Notes under the pieces: generated by a model
Seen by the model: only the letters and a program-made list of their open reading frames with translations
The model's database searches: none
Told to the model about the DNA's origin: nothing
Position numbers and translations under genes: made by a program
Part shown: positions 54,495-64,000 of the stretch, piece after piece
How positions within the stretch are numbered: the first letter of the stretch is position 1
Layout: each line of letters starts with the position of its first letter
Assembly: GCF_002214365.1 (NCBI RefSeq)
Contig: NZ_CP014854.1
Location: 1,723,092 to 1,787,091 of the forward strand
From: Thermococcus celer Vu 13 = JCM 8558
Lineage (GTDB): Archaea > Methanobacteriota_B > Thermococci > Thermococcales > Thermococcaceae
DNA: 64,000 nucleotides
Direction of reading: 5' to 3'

Positions 54495-55750
54495 CTCTTC
54501 ATCACCTTCTTTTCCTGTTTAACGACCACGAGGCTCCCGCTCGGAACGTTTCTATCCACCACGACCCCAGGCCCGATGAACGAGTTGCTCCCTATCTTCC
54601 TTCCCGGGTAGATGCTGACGTTTATGCCAACCTTCACGTTGTGGCCGATTATGGCCCCGAGCTTTCTCCTCCCCGAGTCCTCGAGCTTGCCCTTGACCTC
54701 GACCCTCACAGAACCTTTGTCGTGCCTCAGGTTCGCCGTGATCGTCCCGGCGCCGAGGTTGGTATCCTCCCCGATTATCGAGTCACCAACGTAGTTCAGG
54801 TGGGGGGCGTTGCTGTGGTCCATTATTATCGAGTTCTTGACCTCGACGGCGTTGCCAACGTGGCAGTCGTCGCCGATGCTCGTGTACGGCCTTATGAAGC
54901 AGTTGGGGCCTATGCGGGAGTTCCTGCCTATCTTAACGGGCCCGATTATGTAGGCCCCGCTCCTCACGACGGTTCCCTCGCCGATCTCCACGGGGGGGAC
55001 TATCGTGGCGCCCTCCTCGACGATGCCCCTGATGTCGTGTTTCAGTTTGTTCTTCAGGAGGTACTCGTTCAGCTCGAGCAGGTTCCACGGCCTCCCGACA
55101 TCGTTCCAGTAACCCGAATAGATCGCGTAAGCCACCCTTTTTCCTTTTCTTATCATAAGGTTTATCGTGTCCGTTATCTCGTACTCCCCGCGTTCGCTGA
55201 TCGCGGTCTTTTGAAGGAACTCGAAGACGTCCGGTTTGAATATGTAGAGCCCGAGGTTCGCGTAACCCGGGACGTTTCCAGGCTTTTCTCTCACCGCGGA
55301 GACGAGGTTCCCCTGAACCTCAACCTTACCGAAGTGGCCCAGGTCATCGAACTCCTTGACGAGAAGGGCCGCGTCCGCCTTCTCCCGCCTGAAAGCTGCC
55401 AGGAGTTCCTTCACTCCCTCCATCTCGAAGTAGATATCGCCGTTAGCAACCATGAACTCCTCCCCGTCTATAAGTTCCCTGGCCGACTCTATGGCCTTGG
55501 CGGTGCCTTCGCCCGGTAACTGGTCAACGTAGGTTATCGGCTTGCCGTTGAACTCGTCCCCCAGGCCTCGGATGAGCTTCTCCTTCTCGTAGCGGACCAC
55601 CACAACGAACTCGTCCACGAAGGGGTCGAGGTTCTCCAGCACGTACTCGATTATCGGCCTGTTGGCCACTTTGAGCATGACCTTTGGTCTATCGTCCGTC
55701 AGGGGGCGAAGCCTTTCCCCTTTTCCAGCGGCGAGTACAACACCCTTCAC
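54491..55750 (-). CDS. Bifunctional sugar-1-phosphate nucleotidylyltransferase/acyltransferase (GlmU-like)
   Basis: 419 aa. The N-terminal Rossmann-like domain (1-230) has the nucleotide-binding loop VLAAGKGERLRPLTDDRPKV and the metal-site region VANGDIYFE. The C-terminal left-handed beta helix (about 240-410) has hexapeptide repeats ending NVKVGINVSIYPGRKIG. Archaeal relatives make UDP-GlcNAc or other sugar nucleotides and some act on several sugar 1-phosphates. ATG 55750 overlaps the uppP stop, and its own stop overlaps the DUF835 gene. Confidence 0.9.
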   Translation of the reverse strand: MKGVVLAAGKGERLRPLTDDRPKVMLKVANRPIIEYVLENLDPFVDEFVVVVRYEKEKLIRGLGDEFNGKPITYVDQLPGEGTAKAIESARELIDGEEFMVANGDIYFEMEGVKELLAAFRREKADAALLVKEFDDLGHFGKVEVQGNLVSAVREKPGNVPGYANLGLYIFKPDVFEFLQKTAISERGEYEITDTINLMIRKGKRVAYAIYSGYWNDVGRPWNLLELNEYLLKNKLKHDIRGIVEEGATIVPPVEIGEGTVVRSGAYIIGPVKIGRNSRIGPNCFIRPYTSIGDDCHVGNAVEVKNSIIMDHSNAPHLNYVGDSIIGEDTNLGAGTITANLRHDKGSVRVEVKGKLEDSGRRKLGAIIGHNVKVGINVSIYPGRKIGSNSFIGPGVVVDRNVPSGSLVVVKQEKKVMKR

Positions 55751-56559
55751 AGGATCACCTCCAGCAGGTAGACTATTACGGGTATCAAACCAAAGACCGC
55801 GATGAAAGTCCTATCCCCAAGGGCGTCCACGACCCGTAGCAGACCTTCCATCGTAAGTATGCTCGTCACGAACGCCGTCAGGAAAGCGGTAAAGAGCAGT
55901 GAAACAGGAAGCGCCGGGACCCATCCGCTCACAAAGGCGAGCTTCACGATGAAATAAACGGGGGCTATGAGGAAGCTCAGTTCGAGGGCTCTTTTTGATG
56001 GAAGACCGGTGGCGATCAGGCCGAGGAACACGAACCCGCTCCTCGAGAAACCGTTCACCACGGAGATCCCCTGGAGCAGCCCGGAGATTATCGAGTCCAG
56101 GATCGTCGCATCGTCCTTTTCCTCTCCCATCCTCTCCCGGGTTTTCCTTAGAACGGGCCGAAAACGGTCCAGGGAGAGGGCAAGCAGAAGGATCAGCAAT
56201 CCGGCGATTGCGTTGATGAGGTCAGTGAACGTTGAGCCGGTGAAGTCCTTCAGACTGGTGAGCAGGGGGTAACCGATCAGGATCGTAAAAACGGTGGCGT
56301 AGAGGAGGTACCTCATGTCCGAGTTCAGGGTCCCGGTCAGGGCCCTCTGGGAGCCGAGTGAGAGTCTCCTCCAGAAGTAGAAGAGGGGAGCGAAGGCCAC
56401 ACCGAGGTACGCCGGAACGAGATAATCGAGGTAAGCCGGGGTTATAACCCCAAGAAGTTTCATTATCGAATATCCTTCCGGACTGATGGGGAACCACGAG
56501 GAGAGCGCCACAACGAGGCCCGATACCAGAGGGGCCACGTATTCACCGATGCTAAACAT
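55747..56559 (-). CDS. UppP/BacA-family polyprenyl diphosphate phosphatase
   Basis: About 270 aa, seven or more membrane helices. Family motifs are recognisable though divergent: SSWFPISPEGYSIM in place of LPISSTGH, and VVNGFSRSGFVFLGLIATG in place of the PGxSRSG motif with its catalytic Arg-Ser. Such enzymes recycle the polyprenyl diphosphate carrier after glycan transfer. With the sugar nucleotidyltransferase in the same operon and uppS 12 kb away, an N-glycosylation or envelope-sugar role fits. Start ATG 56559; ATG 56568 is in frame. Confidence 0.82.
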   Translation of the reverse strand: MFSIGEYVAPLVSGLVVALSSWFPISPEGYSIMKLLGVITPAYLDYLVPAYLGVAFAPLFYFWRRLSLGSQRALTGTLNSDMRYLLYATVFTILIGYPLLTSLKDFTGSTFTDLINAIAGLLILLLALSLDRFRPVLRKTRERMGEEKDDATILDSIISGLLQGISVVNGFSRSGFVFLGLIATGLPSKRALELSFLIAPVYFIVKLAFVSGWVPALPVSLLFTAFLTAFVTSILTMEGLLRVVDALGDRTFIAVFGLIPVIVYLLEVIL

Positions 56560-56614
56560 GGGGACCACACAAGGGTTTTAATCCCTGGAAAAATAAACTT
56601 TTCGAGGGAACGCC

Positions 56615-56872
56615 ATGAGGCTCACCGTAATCTACGAAAACCATGCGGGCTTCAAAAAGGGTCTCCTCGGTGGAAAACCCATCAAAGCCCTCATCGGCGG
56701 GTTCCACCTGAGGGGAACTGGCAAAGAAGTTCTGGACGATGTCGTTGAGAGAATCGATGCGGAGAGGCTCTACGCCGGCCACTGCACCGGGCTCGACCCT
56801 TACGCGTACCTGAAATGGAGACTCGGCGATAGGCTGGAGGCGCTTCACGTCGGAAAGACCATCGAGCTTTAG
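56615..56872 (+). pseudogene. Metallo-beta-lactamase-fold hydrolase, internally deleted
   Basis: The 85-aa frame joins a typical N-terminus of COG1237-like hydrolases (MRLTVIYENHAGFKKGLLG) directly to the family's C-terminus (IKALIGGFHLRGTGKEVLDD; RLYAGHCTGLDPYAYLKW). Full-length relatives are about 250 aa, so roughly 160 residues are gone, including the HxHxDH zinc motif; only GGFH and AGHCTG remain. The deletion keeps the reading frame. It is preceded by GAGGGAACGCC and a TATA-like AATAAACTT. A stable mini-protein cannot be excluded, but the hydrolase must be inactive. Confidence 0.75.
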
Positions 56873-56932
56873 CGAACCTTTAAATACCGGGCGGAAAAGC
56901 TAAGCACCGCGAGAAAACGAGAGGTGAGAGAG

Positions 56933-58012
56933 ATGAAGAACCCCTTCGAGAAGATGCCGACCGTGCTTACCGCTGACGAGCTCATCGACAAGGCCTTCAG
57001 GAGGGCCGAGAAGGCCGCCTCGGCCGCAACGCCAAAAGGCGGTCCGAGGGCCAAGGCGAGGGAGAGGGAGGAACTCCGCGTAAGGACGGTCTCAAACGTT
57101 GTGAGGGACAACCTCAGGAAGCTCCTCGACAGGACGCCGGGGGTCTCAGAGCTGCCGGCCTTTTACCGCGAGCTGGTCGATACGCTCGTCGATAGGGACC
57201 AGTTCCACCGCTCCCTTGGGAGGGTAAACTGGGCGGTGAAGACGATAAGGAAGCTGGAGCAGAGGCACGTGGAGAAGATACGCTACTCCCGCGATCCGGA
57301 GGAGATGGCGAGGCTGAGGAGGGCCTTCTACGGCCGCGTCGCGGACGTTCTCCACGACATATCGGACGACCTCGAGTACCTCAACAGGGCGAGGAACGTC
57401 CTGAAGGACCTGCCCGTCGTCGACCTCGAGCTCCCGACGGTGGTTATAGCCGGTCACCCCAACGTGGGCAAGAGCACGCTCTTACGCGCCCTGACCAACG
57501 CAAAGCCGGAGGTGGCGAGCTATCCCTTCACCACGAGGGGAATAAACGTCGGCCAGTTCGAGGAGCACTACCTCAGGTATCAGGTCATAGACACCCCCGG
57601 TCTGCTCGACAGGCCGCTGAGCGAGAGGAACGAGGTCGAGAGGCAGGCGATTTTAGCTTTGAAGCACCTCGGGAAGGTCATCGTCTACGTCTTCGATCCG
57701 AGCGAGTACTGCGGCTACCCGATAGAAGAACAGAGGCACCTCTTCGAGGAGATCCACCGTGAGTTCGGCGGGTTCCCCTTCCTCGTCGTCCTCAACAAGG
57801 TGGACGTAGCGGACGAGGAGAAGATCAAGGCCCTGGAGGAGTTCATCAGGGAGAAGGGTCTCGAGCCCCTGAGGGTGTCTGCGCTGAACGGAGATGGACT
57901 CGACGAACTCAGGAGGAGGGTAATAGAGCTGGTAAGGCCGATGGTCGAGGAGCGGGCGAGGCAACTGATGGAGGACGAGCTCAGGAAGTACAGGGAGGAG
58001 CTCGAGCTCTGA
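56933..58012 (+). CDS. NOG1-like GTPase (Obg/HflX superfamily)
   Basis: 359 aa from ATG 56933, after GAGGTGAGAG; a GTG nine bases earlier is in frame. The N-terminal helical bundle (about 1-160) includes RELVDTLVDRDQFHRSLGRV. The G domain follows: G1 VIAGHPNVGKSTLLRAL, G2 around YPFTTRGINVGQF, G3 VIDTPGLLDRPL, G4 VVLNKVDVADEEK and G5 RVSALNGDGL. This is the archaeal version of NOG1, associated with large-subunit ribosome assembly. Single gene between the MBL remnant and the convergent S8e gene. Confidence 0.93.
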   Translation: MKNPFEKMPTVLTADELIDKAFRRAEKAASAATPKGGPRAKAREREELRVRTVSNVVRDNLRKLLDRTPGVSELPAFYRELVDTLVDRDQFHRSLGRVNWAVKTIRKLEQRHVEKIRYSRDPEEMARLRRAFYGRVADVLHDISDDLEYLNRARNVLKDLPVVDLELPTVVIAGHPNVGKSTLLRALTNAKPEVASYPFTTRGINVGQFEEHYLRYQVIDTPGLLDRPLSERNEVERQAILALKHLGKVIVYVFDPSEYCGYPIEEQRHLFEEIHREFGGFPFLVVLNKVDVADEEKIKALEEFIREKGLEPLRVSALNGDGLDELRRRVIELVRPMVEERARQLMEDELRKYREELEL

Positions 58013-58161
58013 GGCCCCACATCGTCCCCGCTCAGGCTCCATACCCTCTCTTTTCTGGAGTCTCTCTCGGAAGACGGGACCGTTCACAAGAAGCGGACCG
58101 GATGTTATGCCCAAAATTTTAAGAAACCGCGTTTAAAGATGAGTCCAAAAGGAGAAGAGGT

Positions 58162-58554
58162 TCAGGCGTTCTCCTCCTTTATGAGAACCGCGTTGACGAC
58201 GCCGTCCTGGCCGGGCCTCGAGGTGACTATCGCCCTACCCGCCTCGGTCTCGATTATGGCGCCCTTGGTGATGATGTCCCTCCTGACGTACTGCCTGTTG
58301 GCCGGGTTCTCAACGACACCGAGTACCTTGACCTTCCTGCCCTTGCCGTTCTCGAAGACGTTGGCGTAGATGGCCTCGATGAGCCTGACCTTTCTGTTCC
58401 CGCCGTAGGTTCTTATGATCTTCTTCTTTTCCTTCTCCTCACCGACCCTCGTGAAGGCCGGTTCCCTTCCGAGCTCCCTCTTCCTCTTCTTCCTTGCGAG
58501 GATGATCCTTCCACCTGAAGGCTTCTTGAGTGACCTTCCCTGCCAGATAGCCAT
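58162..58554 (-). CDS. rps8e: 30S ribosomal protein S8e
   Basis: Archaeal/eukaryotic small-subunit protein, 130 aa from ATG 58554 ([20 protein letters not shown]). Conserved segments include [40 protein letters not shown] and [23 protein letters not shown], and it ends with [11 protein letters not shown]. The three-residue extension from an earlier start overlaps the ribosome binding site and was not used. Confidence 0.97.
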   Translation of the reverse strand: MAIWQGRSLKKPSGGRIILARKKRKRELGREPAFTRVGEEKEKKKIIRTYGGNRKVRLIEAIYANVFENGKGRKVKVLGVVENPANRQYVRRDIITKGAIIETEAGRAIVTSRPGQDGVVNAVLIKEENA

Positions 58555-58669
58555 TCGTCTCACCTCATAAGCTCAATGCTCAACCTATCGCCACTTTGGG
58601 GGGTTCGTTTATAAGCTTTTCTGGAAGGATTTTTAAATCCACGCCCTCATTACTCTATCAGGTGGTGGC

Positions 58670-61263
<2,594 letters not shown>

Positions 61264-61268
61264 CTACC

Positions 61269-62171
61269 ATGGGTGTGATTATGGATACTGTTGAGGTGAA
61301 CCTGGTAGATACACTAAGAAATCAGAAATTCATCTCCCTGCTTCTTCTGGCACTGCTGGTTACCTACGTCCTGCCGTTCCCGTTCATGACGAACTTTTTC
61401 CACGATTACTCCAGGGTTAAAGAGCTCAGGGACGATATGATAAAGGAGCATAACGCGATTGTCTGCCACAGGGTCCTCGAGACGGACCCGGACTTCTTCA
61501 GCTCACAGGGGATGAAGTGCAATGATAAGTACTACCGACCGGATGAGGAGACCGTTAGCACGGGCGAACTCCTCGTCTACGCGGACACCTATGGGAAGTA
61601 CCTGGAGGCAAAGAGAGAGCTCCGGAGGGATTTGCCGGGGTTGAAAGTCTTCGCGATTCTCGTTTTCCTCCTCTCCCTCTGGTTTGGCTATTCTCTGATA
61701 GACCTGACCGTTAAAGTGAGCAGTGGGTATGAGGGGGGACTTCTCGGGCCACTTCTCGCGGGTCTCCACTCGCTTCCCGCTCTGGTGGCATCGGAGGCGC
61801 TGGTCTTCGCCGCGATGTTTGTTCTTCTGACAGTATTCGCGGTGCCGATAGCACTTTTTGGCCCCGTCGGAGTACTTGTAGCGGGATTCATAGTTTCTCC
61901 CGCCTTTACTCTCGTGATTCCCGCATACTACTTCGCGAGGAGGGTATTCCCCATCGGGGAGATATGGCGGGTGGCCAGAGGCAATCCCGGGGGTTATCTC
62001 TCTCTGGGGCTTGGACTATCGGTCGTTGAGATCCTGACGGTCGTGGCCATGGGATACACCTTGTCCATCGGTCTCGGCGTCCTCTTCCTTGTTATCCTCG
62101 CTGCAGGGGCTTTACACTACCTACTTGGAAGTCTCGGCTCACTCTGGGTCTATCTCGGGCATTCCCCCTGA
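61269..62171 (+). CDS. Polytopic membrane protein of unknown function
   Basis: 300 aa. Helix 1 (FISLLLLALLVTYVLPFPF), then an exterior domain of about 95 residues with two Cys (VCHRVLET, GMKCND) that could form a disulfide. About five helices follow (VFAILVFLLSLWFGYSLIDL; LVFAAMFVLLTVFAVPIALF; GVLVAGFIVSPAFTLVIPAYY; and two more). A second ATG five codons in is an alternative start. No family recognised. A TATA-like CCCTTAAAAGC lies at about 61243. Confidence 0.75.
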   Translation: MGVIMDTVEVNLVDTLRNQKFISLLLLALLVTYVLPFPFMTNFFHDYSRVKELRDDMIKEHNAIVCHRVLETDPDFFSSQGMKCNDKYYRPDEETVSTGELLVYADTYGKYLEAKRELRRDLPGLKVFAILVFLLSLWFGYSLIDLTVKVSSGYEGGLLGPLLAGLHSLPALVASEALVFAAMFVLLTVFAVPIALFGPVGVLVAGFIVSPAFTLVIPAYYFARRVFPIGEIWRVARGNPGGYLSLGLGLSVVEILTVVAMGYTLSIGLGVLFLVILAAGALHYLLGSLGSLWVYLGHSP

Positions 62172-62187
62172 ATAAACGCGGAAAAGC

Positions 62188-62574
62188 TCAGTCCAGCTCA
62201 ACCCCGTTCCCATCTTCCTCCTCGGTGAGCTCCCTTATCTCATAGACCTTGAGGGGAACCTTCTTGAGGGCCTTTCCGATGACGGCCTTGGCTATCCTTT
62301 CGGCGTGCTCGACGGTCTGGGCGTTGTAGACCTTTATCGTCAGGTACATCCCGACCAGGCCTACGGAACCCACCACGAAGGCGCTCTCGAAGTGGGCCCC
62401 GCAGACGGGGCACTGGGAGTAGCCTATCTCGACCCTCACGAAGTCGAGCTTCTCCTTGTTGAGGGCCTTGGCGACCTTGCTCACGGCGACGTTTATCGCG
62501 TCCTCGCTCGTCTCGACGTCCCTCACGATAATCGGTGCCTCCAAAACGACCACGTAGTCTCCCATAGCTCCCAC
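62188..62574 (-). CDS. DUF555/UPF0212 family protein
   Basis: 128 aa (125 from the second ATG at 62565). Alpha-beta with a CPVCGAHFESAFVVGS motif in the middle; the paired Cys suggest a metal or redox site. Conserved across Euryarchaeota and of unknown function. It ends with an acidic tail (ELTEEEDGNG). The DUF357 gene ends one base before this frame opens, so the two are co-transcribed. Confidence 0.88.
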   Translation of the reverse strand: MGAMGDYVVVLEAPIIVRDVETSEDAINVAVSKVAKALNKEKLDFVRVEIGYSQCPVCGAHFESAFVVGSVGLVGMYLTIKVYNAQTVEHAERIAKAVIGKALKKVPLKVYEIRELTEEEDGNGVELD

Positions 62575-62575
62575 C

Positions 62576-62863
62576 TCAACCGAAGGCGAACAGCCTGTCG
62601 TCCTCTCCCCTGAAAACCCCCAGCCTTACGCCAGCATCTATAAAACCGTGGGCGTAGTTGAGCGCGGCGAAGGCGGTGACGTAATCACCCCTCTCGTAGT
62701 AGTACCTCGCGTCCTCAAAATAGCTCCTCGCCATGGTCAGGAAATCGTCCGCAACGCCCCTCAGAAGGCTCTTCTCGTGGACGGCTATCTCAAGGGTCTC
62801 CAGCGCTTCGGCGGTGATTTTAAAGTACTTCTGGAGCTTTTCCTCGGTTATCTCCCGTCCCAC
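62576..62863 (-). CDS. DUF357 family protein
   Basis: 95 aa, all alpha-helical: [19 protein letters not shown], then [32 protein letters not shown] (seen in part). The YYxRGDYVxAxxxLNYAHGxxDA pattern is the hallmark of archaeal DUF357 proteins, a HEPN-like four-helix fold. Function unknown. First gene of the pair with DUF555. Confidence 0.9.
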   Translation of the reverse strand: MGREITEEKLQKYFKITAEALETLEIAVHEKSLLRGVADDFLTMARSYFEDARYYYERGDYVTAFAALNYAHGFIDAGVRLGVFRGEDDRLFAFG

Positions 62864-63131
62864 CGGTCTCGCCTCAGGGTTGGTTACGGGGGAGTCTTAT
62901 AAACCTTATCCCGCCCCCGGGCTCTCACCCTTTAGGGATTTTTAGAAAAAGCTTGACCAACGGCCTTTCCCAAAAGGCTGGTGAAAAATATCCCTTCTTT
63001 TAAAAAGTTGGAGCGTGATGGTGTGCGTTCTAAAGTTAGGGAATGAAAGGAGGATTAACGTTAAGACCTGCTATTAAACTGGTTTCACTTTTGTTCTGGC
63101 GCCCTTCGGGGGTTTGAGAGTACAGAGAGAT
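62864..63131. other. Intergenic stretch with inverted repeat, no supported gene
   Basis: About 270 bp between the DUF357 gene and tRNA-Arg. It holds a TATA-like TCTTATAAACC (62893) for the leftward DUF357 gene, a GCCTTT-cccaA-AAAGGC inverted repeat at about 62965, and a 24-codon ORF starting ATG 63042 (MKGGLTLRPAIKLVSLLFWR...) without a convincing ribosome binding site. Nothing here is strong enough to call. Confidence 0.3.
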
Positions 63132-63150
63132 AAGGGGGCGGAGCCCCCTT
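63132..63150. terminator. 8-bp GC-rich hairpin downstream of tRNA-Arg
   Basis: AAGGGGGC-GGA-GCCCCCTT has perfect 8-bp arms. It lies 11 bases beyond the CCA end of tRNA-Arg on the minus strand, a position suited to 3' processing or termination. Confidence 0.5.
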
Positions 63151-63161
63151 GTCTTTCGTTA

Positions 63162-63237
<76 letters not shown>

Positions 63238-63287
63238 TCGGAAGTGTTTTAAGCTGGGGTAAAATAAAGCTTGCGGTGATTTAGATG

Positions 63288-63755
63288 ATGCTGCCGGACT
63301 GGAAGATCAGGGAGGAGATTCTAATCGAGCCTTTTAACGAGGAGTCCCTTCAGCCCGCGGGATACGACCTGCGCGTTGGGAGGGAAGCCTACATAAACGG
63401 AGAACTGATCGACGTTGAAACCGCCGGAGGAATATCGCTCCCGCCGAAAACGTACGCCCTCGTTCTGACCCTCGAGCGGGTTAAACTCCCCGTGGATGTA
63501 ATGGGTGACATGAAGCTCAGGAGCAGTCTCGCCAGGGAGGGGTTAATAGGCTCGTTCGCTTGGGTTGACCCAGGCTGGGACGGTAACCTCACCCTCGCCA
63601 TCTACAACGCATCTGATAAACCCATCGAGCTCGCCTACAGGGAGCGCTTCGTGCAGATGGCCTTCGTTCGGCTGGAGGGGCCCCCCAGGAACCCCTACCA
63701 GGGGACATATCAGGGAAGCCAGCATCTTGCACTCTCGAAGAGGAAGAGAAAATAA
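63288..63755 (+). CDS. dcd: dCTP deaminase (possibly bifunctional dCTP deaminase/dUTPase)
   Basis: 155 aa from ATG 63288 (ATG 63285 directly precedes it in frame). Makes dUTP, or dUMP in bifunctional archaeal forms, for thymidylate synthesis. Family motifs: ESLQPAGYDLRVG near the N-terminus, GDMKLRSSLAREGL with the catalytic Arg/Ser region, FAWVDPGWDGNLTLAIYN with the conserved trimer-site residues, and RFVQMAFVRLE. The C-terminal YQGTYQGSQHLALSKRKRK is the phosphate-binding tail. The two activities cannot be separated by eye. Confidence 0.93.
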   Translation: MLPDWKIREEILIEPFNEESLQPAGYDLRVGREAYINGELIDVETAGGISLPPKTYALVLTLERVKLPVDVMGDMKLRSSLAREGLIGSFAWVDPGWDGNLTLAIYNASDKPIELAYRERFVQMAFVRLEGPPRNPYQGTYQGSQHLALSKRKRK

Positions 63756-64000
63756 CCATTCCCCAAACCCTTTTATCTTTTTCAAGGCGTATCACGGCAG
63801 GGTAATGTAGCTTGAGGCCCATCGCGGGTTCATGACCAAGTTGCAATTTATATTGCGGGCCTATTTTGAATAGGAGGCACCACCCGGGTACGGCCCCCCT
63901 TACCATGTCTGACCGTTAATCCTTTATCTATCCTCTCGAATGCCGACGAAAATAGGTTTCTCAATAAGTCGATGGAACTCAAGGGCGAACGGGCCGTCTA
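63756..64000. other. Non-coding stretch at window end with small inverted repeats
   Basis: No convincing ORF. It has a TATA-like CCCTTTTATC at 63768, then AGGCCC...GGGCCT enclosing GCAAT-TTAT-ATTGC, then CCTATT-TTG-AATAGG followed by AGGAGG. The nested repeats after a promoter-like element could indicate a structured RNA or a leader for a gene beyond the window. Evidence is weak. Confidence 0.3.

Noticed and set aside
62188-62613. Plus-strand ORF of about 100 codons opposite DUF555
   Set aside because: It is the antisense of a conserved gene and shows no own ribosome binding site or family pattern.

Overview
The window is a euryarchaeal chromosome segment, almost certainly from a Thermococcus species. 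It carries archaeal RNA polymerase subunits (Rpo4, Rpo11), ribosomal proteins L21e and S8e, the archaeal GatDE amidotransferase, Pus10, Csl4, Hjc, a TBP-interacting protein (TIP26 type), archaeal-type ThrRS with its own N-terminal domain, AGOG DNA glycosylase, beta-RFAP synthase and several gene families restricted to Thermococcales. Genes are tightly packed, promoters have clear TATA boxes, many transcripts look nearly leaderless, and most ribosome binding sites are GGAGG/GGTG-like.

Layout. 0-7 kb: information processing (rsmA, DUF655, rpo4, rpl21e, pus10, an HTH/Zn-ribbon regulator, gatDE). 7-17.6 kb: HMG-CoA reductase with a MinD-like ATPase, threonine dehydrogenase, pheST, truA, an XPB-like helicase and a UbiD-family decarboxylase that may act in the archaeal mevalonate pathway. 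17.6-27 kb: an ABC exporter, AGOG, beta-RFAP synthase, a dihydropteroate-synthase gene split by an RHH+tnpB element, then a transporter/SppA operon and a TIM-barrel protein. 27.1-36.8 kb: an accessory island, visibly more AT-rich than its flanks. 36.9-49.4 kb: rpo11/csl4 operon, thrS, a solitary tnpB 3' end, TIP26, a cis-prenyltransferase, hjc, a TET-type peptidase and CYTH proteins, followed by an ECF-type ATPase. 49.4-64 kb: K+ transport, map, tRNA-Ser(CGA), CBS protein, a sugar-nucleotide/UppP operon, GTPase, S8e, pyrG, DUF555/DUF357, tRNA-Arg(TCG) and dCTP deaminase.

The most unusual part is the 27.1-36.8 kb island. It begins with one very large secreted multidomain beta-sandwich protein whose first 39 codons (signal peptide) are out of frame with the rest by one base at a GGGG run. 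Downstream lie two 'orphan' copies of its C-terminal end. They share a Cys-pair beta domain and then diverge completely into short hydrophobic tails. Each C-terminal end is followed, often with translational coupling, by small polytopic membrane proteins, eight in all. Near-identical DNA blocks (129 bp, 85 bp, 31 bp) mark the junctions. The arrangement matches what a polymorphic-toxin / immunity cassette array would look like, with the toxin tails predicted to be membrane-active. This is inference from architecture.

The second notable theme is the tnpB family. The intact element interrupts a pterin-pathway gene and lacks a tnpA. A second locus at 41.6 kb has kept only the 3' end of the element, and its hairpin shows two compensatory base-pair changes relative to the intact copy, as expected for a conserved structured RNA (omega-RNA). 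Four divergent gene pairs also appear to share a single TATA box read in both directions.
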